From Spirochaetales bacterium (lineage in GTDB: Bacteria; Spirochaetota; Spirochaetia; DSM-27196; Salinispiraceae), in the NCBI GenBank assembly GCA_009991955.1, contig JAACWS010000032.1, positions 1 through 32,696 of the forward strand: a stretch of 32,696 bases of DNA. Reading direction: 5' to 3'. The notes under the pieces were generated by a model that was not told where the DNA came from, ran no database searches, and saw only the letters and a program-made list of their open reading frames with translations. This document shows positions 1-7,627 of the stretch, piece after piece. Position 1 is the first letter of the stretch. Each line of letters opens with the position of its first letter. The translations under genes were made by a program, and so were the position numbers.

Positions 1-1167
1 CAAACCCAAGACCTCCAGCCTCTTGGATGGTCATTAGTCGAAATTGGTATTCCAAGCTCACTAGGTACCCTAGTACCTGCCAGAACTTTAGACGGGGTTC
101 TTCCCGGTGGCTCGGCCGAAATCCGAGTTAGTTCATTTCTTGAAAGCGACATTGTGTACCCAAGATCTGGAACTGTGTATAGGCACCTGTCACCGGTTTG
201 GGCGGATCCCGATGGAAACCGCCTCGTTACCCGCCTCTCGAAAAACGAAACCGTAGCTATACTGGGAAAAGAAACGTGGCGGATAAACCGGGGAAATATC
301 GCCCACCTTTATTATATCGAGGATAACTTAGGAAACCGCGGATACGTTGGGAGTGATACCCTCGTTTTACCCCTTGCAAATTTTGGAAACTTTACCGTCT
401 CCATCTTAGAAACTTTTTCGTTAGAACTGATTTCTGAAGTCCCGTGGAATCAACATCGGGTTTTTGGACGACCGAGGAATCTTCCGGTTATTCAAGGTGA
501 AGGTAAATTCTTTGCTGTGGTCCCTCAAGACGAAGATAACTCCCTTAACCTGGGGCACGGCAAAAATACCCATCTCATTATGGGAAGTGCACACGAAACC
601 CTAGGAACTTCACCACTTTTTATGGTTGCCTCCTTTCAAATATTGCCCGACAATACTAGCGTGTTATCCTTTACGGGATTCTTCTTCGATCAATCAAAAC
701 CCCAAACGATTCTACAAGAGTCGATTCGAGTTCCATATCAAATTCGTGAGGTTTCGACACCTCGATTTTTGAACCCTCTTTCCCAATTCTATCCTCTTTC
801 GGATTCGCGAATATCCTCAGACCTTGGTTTTGTCCTCGAATATTCTGGGGCCTCGGCAAAAGGAATACACGCCGAAGTCCGTGGCTGGCCGTTAACGACA
901 AAGGCGAAGAGCTCAGCCCTCTTGGAGTTTAGTCTGCCCCTTGATTCATTGGTTCAAAACAACGAACCCCTTGCGGCTCTCCGCCAAGGACCAAGTCAGT
1001 CTTTTGGGCTCGTAAGGCGACTGACCTACGGTACCCTGATCGAGCCTATCGAGTTGCATATTCCCTCATCAATAGTACAAAATGTTCGAGGTTTCTGGGC
1101 TCGGGTGGCAGTGGAAGAAGACCAAGGATGGATATGGGGTAATTTCTTAGGAGGTCTCCGACAGTAA
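1..1167 (+). CDS. SH3-like repeat protein, 5' end missing
   Basis: The frame is open from base 1 to the TAA at 1165-1167, so the gene starts to the left of the window and at least 388 residues are visible. A GTG at 154 could be taken as a start but has no ribosome binding site, and the reading continues upstream in ordinary coding style. Two stretches resemble bacterial SH3 domains: one around bases 154-370 (VYRHLSPVW, then YVGSDTLVLP) and one at the C-terminus (LRQGPSQSFGLVRRLTYG, then WARVAVEEDQGWIWGNFLGG). The middle is beta-rich and lacks catalytic motifs I know. SH3b modules often bind peptidoglycan or other envelope parts, so an envelope role is a reasonable inference. No signal peptide can be judged because the N-terminus is absent. 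It lies 39 bases before the stress protein gene. The family is not recognised beyond the SH3-like segments. Confidence 0.7.
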   Translation, partial: QTQDLQPLGWSLVEIGIPSSLGTLVPARTLDGVLPGGSAEIRVSSFLESDIVYPRSGTVYRHLSPVWADPDGNRLVTRLSKNETVAILGKETWRINRGNIAHLYYIEDNLGNRGYVGSDTLVLPLANFGNFTVSILETFSLELISEVPWNQHRVFGRPRNLPVIQGEGKFFAVVPQDEDNSLNLGHGKNTHLIMGSAHETLGTSPLFMVASFQILPDNTSVLSFTGFFFDQSKPQTILQESIRVPYQIREVSTPRFLNPLSQFYPLSDSRISSDLGFVLEYSGASAKGIHAEVRGWPLTTKAKSSALLEFSLPLDSLVQNNEPLAALRQGPSQSFGLVRRLTYGTLIEPIELHIPSSIVQNVRGFWARVAVEEDQGWIWGNFLGGLRQ

Positions 1168-1206
1168 AGGGAAATTTGTACTAAAATAGAAAAAGGAGGC
1201 CTAACT

Positions 1207-1692
1207 ATGAAAAAAATAGTCGTCGCATTAGATTTTTCACCTATAACACAGGCCGTTTTTTCGACTGGACTCGAGTTGGCCAAAGCTTTGGGCGCTCATT
1301 TAACCCTCCTACACGTCGTACACAGCTTGCAGGACGTCTATGTAGGAGTAAGCCTTGCTACACAAGAATACTACGGATCTATGGGACCCCTTTACATTCC
1401 CGATGAGGCACTTATTAGGCAACTGAGAACTCAGGCGGGAGAAGAAGAGAAACAACTCATTCTATTTCGAGAAAGTGCCCGGGCCCTCGATGTCACCTGC
1501 GACGCATCGTTACTCCAAGGCGACACCGCGAAGGTACTTGTCGAGGAAATTAAACGAATTGGATCCGATCTGGTGATTCTCGGTAGTCATGGACACAGTC
1601 CCTTGGTCAAAGCCATACTCGGCTCCACGAGCGAATATATTATGTCCAAGGCTTGTTGCCCTACACTTATCATTCCCCGAAGAGAAAGTTAG
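1207..1692 (+). CDS. universal stress protein, UspA family
   Basis: This is a 161-residue single-domain Usp protein, the usual length. The N-terminus (KKIVVALDFSP) is the typical first strand with its conserved Asp. The ATP-binding signature G-2x-G-9x-G-S is intact near residues 127-141 (GSHGHS, then LGSTS), which places it in the nucleotide-binding class. A strong AGGAGG at 1194-1199 fixes the ATG at 1207. Usp proteins are soluble cytoplasmic proteins that help cells survive starvation or oxidative and other stresses, but the specific partner is not predictable. Its stop overlaps the stop of the opposite-strand membrane protein gene by four bases. Confidence 0.93.
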   Translation: MKKIVVALDFSPITQAVFSTGLELAKALGAHLTLLHVVHSLQDVYVGVSLATQEYYGSMGPLYIPDEALIRQLRTQAGEEEKQLILFRESARALDVTCDASLLQGDTAKVLVEEIKRIGSDLVILGSHGHSPLVKAILGSTSEYIMSKACCPTLIIPRRES

Positions 1693-2114
1693 TTTCTCGA
1701 TTTTCTTCCGGCAACTCCAAAGAGAGCAGCTAAAATTACAAGGTCAAATGCAAACCTGGTAAACCAGGTGAGGGTATCGGGAGCAAAAATGCTTACTTGT
1801 ATAAAATGTTGATACAGCATGAATGCTCCCCACAGACCTGTGCTGGCGAGTCCAAGGAGAGTCTGTGCACTACGCTTGGCAAAAATGAATAGACCAATGA
1901 GTAACAGTACCCCCACGACCAACTGGGCAATGCCAATAACGAGTCCGAGAGGAGAATTACTGGCACCAAACAAATCCGATACTGCCCGCCCAATTCGTGC
2001 TGTGTCGGAGTCGTAATTTGCTATACCTCGAATTCCAAGAAACGACAAATACATTCCAACCGACAATTGTAGCAAGAAACTCGTAAGCCCGTCGGCACTT
2101 CTGTTTTGAGCCAT
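1689..2114 (-). CDS. small four-helix membrane protein, DoxX-like
   Basis: This protein of 141 residues is almost entirely hydrophobic, with four likely membrane helices (about residues 10-28, 54-78, 85-106 and 116-135) and a basic tail (GRKSRN). Length and helix pattern resemble DoxX/DoxD-type proteins, but no diagnostic motif is clear, so the family assignment is tentative. Two adjacent ATGs occur at 2117 and 2114; the AAGGAG upstream fits the second better (five bases). It begins 21 bases after the msrA stop on the same strand, so the two are probably cotranscribed. That pairing suggests a redox or stress-related envelope role, which is inference. The 3' end overlaps uspA by four bases on the other strand. 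Confidence 0.75.
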   Translation of the reverse strand: MAQNRSADGLTSFLLQLSVGMYLSFLGIRGIANYDSDTARIGRAVSDLFGASNSPLGLVIGIAQLVVGVLLLIGLFIFAKRSAQTLLGLASTGLWGAFMLYQHFIQVSIFAPDTLTWFTRFAFDLVILAALFGVAGRKSRN

Positions 2115-2135
2115 CATATCTCCTTGAAAAAGAAA

Positions 2136-2855
2136 TTAGTTCAACGTTCTTTGTATCCCAGTCATATCCGGAATTGCAATCTTCTCGACCGCTTCTAAAC
2201 CTAATTTTCGCATTTTTGGCGCAATTACCACCTGACAATATCCATAACTTGGATTAAGGGCATAGAAATCTTGGTGATACCCTTCGGCGGGGTAAAACTG
2301 GTTCAGTTGAACTACCTCGGTAACGATTGGATCATCAAAAAAACCTTTCACCCCTTCTCTCGACGCCAGTATATCTTGTTCTTCATCGGAATTCTGAAAG
2401 AATACTATCGACCTGTATTGAGTGCCAGTGTCGTATCCTTGCCTGTTGAGAGTGGTGGGGTCGTGGGCCGACCAGAAAAGATCAACTAATTGGCGAAAAC
2501 TCACTCGAGCAGGATCGTACTCTACCCGAATAACCTCTGCGTGGCCGGTAGTACCCGAAACGACCTGATCGTAGGTAGGATTTGGAACACTACCCCCCGC
2601 GTACCCACTTACCACTGATACAACCCCATCAATTTTCTCGTACACCGCTTCAGTACACCAAAAGCACCCACCCCCAAGAACGAGAAACTTCGAATCAGCC
2701 ATAGTAACACCTCCAAACTCAAGAGTAAGCCCAAAAAGGTCGTTTTCGGGGATGGAAATCGATGAGGAAGGTACTTCTGCCTTACCCAATCCAAAGGTAC
2801 TATGGGCAAGCAACAATAAGCCCAAAAGACCAATCAGTTTTGTCAGGTTTTTCAT
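2136..2855 (-). CDS. msrA: peptide methionine sulfoxide reductase MsrA, exported form
   Basis: MsrA reduces methionine-S-sulfoxide in oxidised proteins. The catalytic motif GCFWC is at residues 63-67 with nucleophile Cys64, and a likely recycling Cys207 sits in the C-terminal YGYCQVV. Other family blocks are present (GYAGG near 85, GHAEV, and QYRS near 147). The chosen ATG at 2855 has a strong GGGGAGG. It adds about 51 residues with a signal-peptide core (LIGLLGLLLLAHSTFG), so this form should be exported; no lipobox Cys is seen. A second ATG at 2702, directly before the catalytic domain, also has GGAGG at seven bases (2710-2714), so a cytoplasmic form of 188 residues is possible. The next gene is a membrane protein in the same operon. 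Confidence 0.95.
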   Translation of the reverse strand: MKNLTKLIGLLGLLLLAHSTFGLGKAEVPSSSISIPENDLFGLTLEFGGVTMADSKFLVLGGGCFWCTEAVYEKIDGVVSVVSGYAGGSVPNPTYDQVVSGTTGHAEVIRVEYDPARVSFRQLVDLFWSAHDPTTLNRQGYDTGTQYRSIVFFQNSDEEQDILASREGVKGFFDDPIVTEVVQLNQFYPAEGYHQDFYALNPSYGYCQVVIAPKMRKLGLEAVEKIAIPDMTGIQRTLN

Positions 2856-2885
2856 TTCTACCTCCCCTTGAATATAACCCAACGC

Positions 2886-2912
2886 TCGATGGCTGACCAG
2901 AAATACCATCGA
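2886..2912. promoter_or_regulatory. inverted repeat in the divergent msrA / 2960 intergenic region
   Basis: Perfect seven-base arms TCGATGG (2886-2892) and CCATCGA (2906-2912) are separated by 13 bases. The repeat lies just upstream of the proposed -35 of the plus-strand gene at 2960 and about 30 bases from the msrA start. It could be a binding site for a dimeric regulator acting on either or both genes. The regulator is unknown. Confidence 0.3.
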
Positions 2913-2924
2913 TCATGAGGAAGA

Positions 2925-2953
2925 TTGCGGCCGAACAACCGAAGTGGTAGAAT
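2925..2953 (+). promoter_or_regulatory. candidate leaderless promoter for the gene at 2960
   Basis: TTGCGG (2925-2930), a 17-base spacer, and TAGAAT (2948-2953), followed by six bases and then the ATG at 2960. Transcription starting about seven bases after the -10 would begin at the start codon. No Shine-Dalgarno sequence is present. The -35 matches the consensus only in TTG. Confidence 0.45.
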
Positions 2954-2959
2954 AAATCT

Positions 2960-4627
2960 ATGGATTCCGAAGAACGAAACTCCTCAGATACGCTACCACC
3001 ACCGATTGATGACTCGACTGAGGACTCTGAGCTTGAAATTGAAGGGCCTCCAGCTATTGGTCTACGAGAGATTCAGAAAAATCGGCGGAATATAAAGGTT
3101 GATCTTGAGGAGAATACTCTCTTTTCTTATATCTTTACCGATCTTTGGCAGATAGTTCCCCTGGCACGAGACAATAATGTTATTCACGGAAAAGCTTTCT
3201 TCCTTATCCTCAGAATTTCCGAACAGATTACAAGCCCGCTCACTCAAGGTCTTCAGAAAAAAGCAATTGTACCCCTCCTGGATATCCTCAAGCCACTTAC
3301 GCAGAAAGGATGGCTTTTTCTCTCCAAGCAAGAGTTCAATCTTCTCGCCTTGCTCCGGCAATTAGCAGAAGACGTTCTCGAAGTAGATTTTGGAGACATC
3401 GATTACACAAAAAAAGACCTCCTCGACCAGTTTACAAAGCAAGAACACACCTTTCTTTGCTTGAAGTACTTGTCGCCCGAGTTGAATGAATTTTCGGAAG
3501 CTATTCGGAAAGGATACCAAAACCTTCCAGATCTCCCCGGCTCTATCAGCAATACCCTAGGACTCATTGAACGAATCTTAAAACCAAATCAAAAAGGAGT
3601 CTCTTTAGAAGGACTTATCCAAGGGCTCAATATAGTGAAATACCGAAGATACCTTGAGATTCCCGACCTTTTAAGAAGTGATCCAGGAATCATGGTAAGT
3701 ACCGAAGAGTTTGACGTATCCGAAGGAGTTCAGACTGAAATAAGAAGGTACCTAAAAGACTGCGAAGCGAAGATTGCGGTTCTATCGCAAAAACGATCAA
3801 AATTTGTTGCCCAATTAGAAACCGATGCTCAGAAAGGTAACAGTGAAGAGGACCTAGTTTTTTTTTACGAGTATTCCGACGACATGTTGAACCAGGCCCA
3901 TAAACTCTTAGATCCTAAAACTCGGGGCCTCAAAGAGACGGAACCGACCGCCCGAAGTTTTACTCGTGACAAGGTTTTTCCCCTTACCTTTCTCCTTCGT
4001 TTTGTTATGCGTTTTCTTGAGGTCATGCGCCCACTGCTTACCGATCAAGTACCCTTAGGCGAAAGTACCAAACGGGTCTTTGCTCCCGATGTGTTTGGTA
4101 CCTACTTTGAAAAAATTGAACGAGCCGCAGGTCATTTGGCGACGGGTCTCCAATCTGGAACAGTTTGGAATTATCAAGAATATTTATTCAAGAAGGCTCA
4201 GGAACCAAAGGATCGAAACGCCCAGGATGAACCGGTCCTAAAGTCTATTGACCTAGTTATCCAGAGTCTCCAAATGATTCAATCGATCCTCAAGACCCTT
4301 GTCAAAAAGCACACCGTGCCAAAGGGATTCACCCCTGGACCGGTGAATCAAAGGCATCTTTCGGGAGAGACTCTGTCGATTCCTTATTTAGAGCAATCCA
4401 TTGAGCAACGAGATATCTTCATGGGTCGCACCCTTGGAGAAACCCTTTTTGCTATTATCGAAATCATTAACTCCCTACTTACCTATTTTCAGTCCGACCA
4501 ATCGGTGAGCGAGTCCGAGGGTCTTATTGCCCTAGATCGGGAACTTTTCGCTTTGGCAAAAATCGTCAAGCGCATAGGCACTCCAGGTTACTATCAAAGA
4601 GTAAAATTACGGTATCAGCTATCCTAG
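2960..4627 (+). CDS. large protein of unknown function
   Basis: This 555-residue protein matches no family I can name. The first 30 residues are acidic and probably disordered (DSEERNSSD, then DSTEDSELEIEG). The rest looks helical and soluble, rich in Leu, Lys and Glu, with no signal peptide or clear membrane segment. Repeated helical stretches such as LPGSISNTLGLIERIL and LVIQSLQMIQSILKTLVKK suggest a scaffold-like or alpha-solenoid fold, but this is inference. The ATG at 2960 lacks a ribosome binding site and sits six bases after a -10-like element. Its 3' end overlaps the opposite-strand TrpR-like gene by nine bases. A second long unknown protein of similar composition lies at 24733. Confidence 0.8.
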   Translation: MDSEERNSSDTLPPPIDDSTEDSELEIEGPPAIGLREIQKNRRNIKVDLEENTLFSYIFTDLWQIVPLARDNNVIHGKAFFLILRISEQITSPLTQGLQKKAIVPLLDILKPLTQKGWLFLSKQEFNLLALLRQLAEDVLEVDFGDIDYTKKDLLDQFTKQEHTFLCLKYLSPELNEFSEAIRKGYQNLPDLPGSISNTLGLIERILKPNQKGVSLEGLIQGLNIVKYRRYLEIPDLLRSDPGIMVSTEEFDVSEGVQTEIRRYLKDCEAKIAVLSQKRSKFVAQLETDAQKGNSEEDLVFFYEYSDDMLNQAHKLLDPKTRGLKETEPTARSFTRDKVFPLTFLLRFVMRFLEVMRPLLTDQVPLGESTKRVFAPDVFGTYFEKIERAAGHLATGLQSGTVWNYQEYLFKKAQEPKDRNAQDEPVLKSIDLVIQSLQMIQSILKTLVKKHTVPKGFTPGPVNQRHLSGETLSIPYLEQSIEQRDIFMGRTLGETLFAIIEIINSLLTYFQSDQSVSESEGLIALDRELFALAKIVKRIGTPGYYQRVKLRYQLS

Positions 4628-4915
4628 TTCCGAGGTATGAATGCTACAGAGGCTTGATGGGTTTTTGAGAACCTTGCTCCCCCGGGTAATCTTACACAAA
4701 CTAATATGTAGCTCCTCGGCAATTCGCCGCTGGGGCATTCCACCTTTGAGCTTTTTCATTAAAAGCCATCGAAGGCTGAGATCCTCAATTTCTGCAGGGG
4801 TCATAATTTCTTGGAGAATTTTTACAATATTGTCTGCTGAAAGACCACTCAATACCTCGGCAAACTCATTCAAGGCATCTATTATGTCTTTTTGAGTCTC
4901 GGTGTTTCTTTTCAT
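4619..4915 (-). CDS. TrpR/YerC-type transcriptional repressor
   Basis: This 98-residue protein has the Trp repressor fold signature: MTPAEIEDL, then RWLLMKKLKGGMPQRRIAEEL, then KITRGSKVLK. By eye against E. coli TrpR, the tryptophan-contacting Arg54, Arg84 and Gly85 equivalents are kept, whereas Ser88 is Val and the segment before the DNA-reading helix is one residue shorter. Ligand specificity is therefore uncertain; the YerC branch is an alternative. No tryptophan genes lie nearby. A GTG at 4936 would add seven residues, but the ATG at 4915 is preferred because a promoter-like pair ends six bases before it. No Shine-Dalgarno is seen. The 3' end overlaps the convergent gene by nine bases. 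Confidence 0.85.
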   Translation of the reverse strand: MKRNTETQKDIIDALNEFAEVLSGLSADNIVKILQEIMTPAEIEDLSLRWLLMKKLKGGMPQRRIAEELHISLCKITRGSKVLKNPSSLCSIHTSELG

Positions 4916-4921
4916 AGAATC

Positions 4922-4950
4922 ATAATAACAGAACACGTTTGGTCTGGGAA
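4922..4950 (-). promoter_or_regulatory. candidate leaderless promoter for the TrpR-like gene
   Basis: On the minus strand: TTCCCA (4945-4950), a 17-base spacer, TATTAT (4922-4927), six bases, then ATG at 4915. No ribosome binding site is present. The geometry is the same as at 2960, 7562 and 24639. Confidence 0.45.
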
Positions 4951-5034
4951 TATACTTCTTATCCCGACTGTAGAATTTCGACCATGAAAAGATTTAATTG
5001 GTGCCTACGTTACCTAGAGGAGTCTCTCTTATAA

Positions 5035-5526
5035 CTAAAAGCCGAAATTAGAACTTGAAAGAACCCTTTCCTCATCGATCATTTCGTTGATGATCGTTAT
5101 CGTTTCGGTAACTTCCCTGTCGATAGTATGAATGGTCTCGAGAAATCCCTTCATTTGGGCAGCAGTAATTTGCCCATCCTCGGGTAAAAAGCTATATCCA
5201 TTCCAAAAGTTGACCCAATCCTGCACTAGTGCTCGAAGGAATGGAAGCTGTTCGTATCCTGCTTCTACGCCACCAGCCTCTATGACTTGGGAAAGAATAA
5301 GGGTTGCACGACTGAATTGGCGATATGCAGCCTCGGCTAAACGACCATCATTGGGGTGAGTATAGAGGGGGGTAATTTCTGGTATGGGAATAAACTCGTT
5401 CACAACCTCGAGAGATTGAATTAGCTCCTCCTGGGGATCGGGTTCTTCTTGAAGGGCGCCTTGGCTGTAGAGAGAAAAAAAACTCATAAAAATCAAAAAT
5501 AGAGAGATAAAAGTAGTCTTGTTCAT
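5035..5526 (-). CDS. small exported protein of unknown function
   Basis: This 163-residue protein starts with a clear signal peptide (KTTFISLFLIFMSFFSLYSQ, cleavage likely after YSQG). The mature part is acidic and helical, with no cysteines and no motif I recognise, so it is probably periplasmic or surface-associated. Its ATG overlaps the stop of the response regulator-diguanylate cyclase gene (ATGA, 5523-5526), which points to translational coupling and a shared role. It could be a sensor or effector partner of that signalling protein, but nothing in its own sequence shows this. Confidence 0.8.
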   Translation of the reverse strand: MNKTTFISLFLIFMSFFSLYSQGALQEEPDPQEELIQSLEVVNEFIPIPEITPLYTHPNDGRLAEAAYRQFSRATLILSQVIEAGGVEAGYEQLPFLRALVQDWVNFWNGYSFLPEDGQITAAQMKGFLETIHTIDREVTETITIINEMIDEERVLSSSNFGF

Positions 5527-6548
5527 AGGACCTCTTCCTTCTTGGAGGAAACCAGAATCTGGTTACGGCCGCCACGTTTTGCATGATAAAGAAGTTCATC
5601 GGCGAGACTAACAGCCTCATCCAAATTCCCAAAGGGTTCGCGAATTACACATCCTCCAGAAAAAGTAATACCTCGGTCGGGAAGCTTCCAGTCACGATTC
5701 CGGGACTGACCTGCGATCTTTTCTGCTAATATCATACTACCTTCGAGATCAGTCTCGGGAAGAATGATGAGAAATTCCTCCCCTCCCCATCGGATACAAA
5801 AGTCTTGAGCCCGTATACCCTCTTGAATCAAGGTAGAAACTTCGACAAGGATTCTATCGCCCTCGGGATGACCAAAGATATCGTTAACCTGCTTGAAGTG
5901 GTCGATATCGATGAGTATGAGGCCAGTTTTTTGTTTCGAGCGATCGCTCCGTGCCGCTTCGTACTCGAGTAGTTCCCACCCACGTCTTCGATTGAGTAGG
6001 CCCGTGAGGCTATCCTTGCTGGCAAGATCTTTTAGTTGGGAATTGACCGCCAGGAGATCGGCCTGATACTGCTCTAGGGTATCTTGGGCTTCCATCGCCT
6101 TAAGAATTTGAAGGTTGAGTTCGGCATTGGCCATTTCGAATCTTTGTACCAGGTCGATAAGCCGCAACTGGTTCAGAACCCGCTGATTAAGTTCTGGACC
6201 ATGAAATGGTTTTGTTAGGTAATCCACGCCCCCGGCCTCGAAAGCCTGCACGATAGTAGCTTTGTCTACCCTCGCGGTGAGAAAAACTACCGGTATGTCC
6301 CGGTACTCTCTTTTCTCTTTGAGCTGTCGGCAAAAAGTAATACCGTCTACTTCGGGCATCATAATGTCCAAAAGAATGAGATGGGGACTCTTTCGTTCTA
6401 TCCTTTCAAATCCTTCGGCCGCCGAGAGAGCGTAAGAAATTTGGACAGTCAAGGCCTTCAAATGGGCGGCCGCGACCTGGATATTGGTAGGATCATCGTC
6501 AATTATGAGGACATGTTTATTTTCCAGATCAAGGTTGTAGGTATTCAT
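5523..6548 (-). CDS. response regulator with GGDEF diguanylate cyclase domain
   Basis: This 341-residue protein has a receiver domain at about 10-130: acidic pocket DDD (17-19), phospho-acceptor Asp61 in LILLDIMMP, and the switch Thr and Lys in FLTAR and YLTKPF. A helical, coiled-coil-like linker (about 130-170) follows, then a GGDEF domain (about 170-340). The active-site loop is GGEEF near residue 254, the catalytic type. An RxxD inhibitory site (RAQD) sits five residues before it, so product feedback is expected. It should make cyclic di-GMP from GTP when phosphorylated; no histidine kinase is encoded nearby. It has its own good promoter at 6563-6591 and overlaps the next gene by four bases. 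Confidence 0.95.
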   Translation of the reverse strand: MNTYNLDLENKHVLIIDDDPTNIQVAAAHLKALTVQISYALSAAEGFERIERKSPHLILLDIMMPEVDGITFCRQLKEKREYRDIPVVFLTARVDKATIVQAFEAGGVDYLTKPFHGPELNQRVLNQLRLIDLVQRFEMANAELNLQILKAMEAQDTLEQYQADLLAVNSQLKDLASKDSLTGLLNRRRGWELLEYEAARSDRSKQKTGLILIDIDHFKQVNDIFGHPEGDRILVEVSTLIQEGIRAQDFCIRWGGEEFLIILPETDLEGSMILAEKIAGQSRNRDWKLPDRGITFSGGCVIREPFGNLDEAVSLADELLYHAKRGGRNQILVSSKKEEVL

Positions 6549-6562
6549 AGAACTCTAATGAA

Positions 6563-6591
6563 AGTATAGTGAATAGACTGCCTAGTTTCAA
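6563..6591 (-). promoter_or_regulatory. promoter of the diguanylate cyclase gene
   Basis: TTGAAA (6586-6591), a 17-base spacer and TATACT (6563-6568) on the minus strand, each five of six to consensus. The -35 overlaps the stop codon of the upstream dehydrogenase gene. The predicted start of transcription is about eight bases before the ATG at 6548, so the leader is very short and has no ribosome binding site. Confidence 0.6.
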
Positions 6592-7562
6592 AGGATATTG
6601 CCAACAAGATTCTGGGGCTTTCCATCGATGAATGCTCTCACATTTTCCGTTGCACTATCTATGAGTCTTTGTCGAGCTTCCTTACTTGCCCAAGCATTAT
6701 GAGGGGTGATTCGAACCCTTGGATGGGCGAATAGGAGACTCGATTGAGTCGGTGGCTCGGTAATATAGCCATCGGCCCAATAGCCACGGAGTTTTTCGGT
6801 TTCAAATGCGGCCAGGACTGCTTCTTCATCGATAAGTCCTCCCCGGGCAGTGTTGATCAAATACAGGCCCCGAGCTTTCTCCAACCAACGAGCATTTATT
6901 ATTCCTGCGGTGTCAGAATTCAAAGGCGCATGTAGAGAAACAAAGTCGGCAACTTCAGCCAGTTCATCAAAGGGTACAAGAGTTATATTTTCTTCTTCTT
7001 TAAAGTATCGGGGCGCCGATCCATTGGTATTTCGAGAAACGGCAACCTTCATGCCAAAGGCTCGGGCAATCGCACCAACATGACGACCAATTTCGCCATA
7101 CCCAAGAATACCCAGGGTCTTACCCGTTAAATCCCGAAGGGAATTCAAAGAATAACTGAAGTCCTGGTGATTAACCCATTCGCCTCGGGCTACCGAGTCT
7201 GCGTGAACCTGGACCTGGTTCGAATAGTTGAGAAGAAAGGCAAAAACCTGTTGAGATACCGACGGAGTACTGTAGCTCGGAACGTTTGTCACCGGTATTC
7301 CCAGGACCTTGGCGTAGTCCGTATCGACTATCGAATACCCAGTTGCCAAGATACCCACATAGCGTAAGCGGGTGAGAATATCAAAAATATCCCTCCCTAT
7401 TGCAACCTTGTTGGTGAGAAGAATATGGGCATCTTTTGCCCGCTCAATAAGTTCATAGGGACTGGTTCGGTCGTAGACTGTAAGAGAACCAAGGGCCTCC
7501 AGGCCGCTCCAATTTACGTCCCCGGGATTAGCAGTATAGCCGTCGAGAATTACTATATTCAT
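6588..7562 (-). CDS. D-2-hydroxyacid dehydrogenase (glycerate / hydroxypyruvate reductase type)
   Basis: This 324-residue NAD(P)-dependent enzyme of the D-isomer-specific family interconverts 2-keto acids and D-2-hydroxy acids. Visible motifs are the dinucleotide site GILGYGEIGRHVG (about 150-162), the catalytic Arg in NTARGGL, the acidic residue in YITEPP, and the catalytic His in TPHNAW. The overall pattern (ATGYSIVDTDYA near the N-terminus) is closest to glycerate dehydrogenase/hydroxypyruvate reductase, but D-lactate dehydrogenase activity cannot be excluded. The ATG at 7562 has no ribosome binding site and sits six bases after a -10 element. The diguanylate cyclase gene follows after 39 bases and has its own promoter. 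Confidence 0.92.
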   Translation of the reverse strand: MNIVILDGYTANPGDVNWSGLEALGSLTVYDRTSPYELIERAKDAHILLTNKVAIGRDIFDILTRLRYVGILATGYSIVDTDYAKVLGIPVTNVPSYSTPSVSQQVFAFLLNYSNQVQVHADSVARGEWVNHQDFSYSLNSLRDLTGKTLGILGYGEIGRHVGAIARAFGMKVAVSRNTNGSAPRYFKEEENITLVPFDELAEVADFVSLHAPLNSDTAGIINARWLEKARGLYLINTARGGLIDEEAVLAAFETEKLRGYWADGYITEPPTQSSLLFAHPRVRITPHNAWASKEARQRLIDSATENVRAFIDGKPQNLVGNIL

Positions 7563-7568
7563 CGTTTT

Positions 7569-7597
7569 ATAGTAGACAGGCTTCTATTAACGGTCAA
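7569..7597 (-). promoter_or_regulatory. candidate leaderless promoter for the hydroxyacid dehydrogenase gene
   Basis: TTGACC (7592-7597), a 17-base spacer, TACTAT (7569-7574), six bases (AAAACG), then ATG at 7562, all on the minus strand. No Shine-Dalgarno sequence is present. Confidence 0.55.
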
Positions 7598-7627
7598 CCT
7601 GGGGTATCGTTTACCCGAGTACAATTC

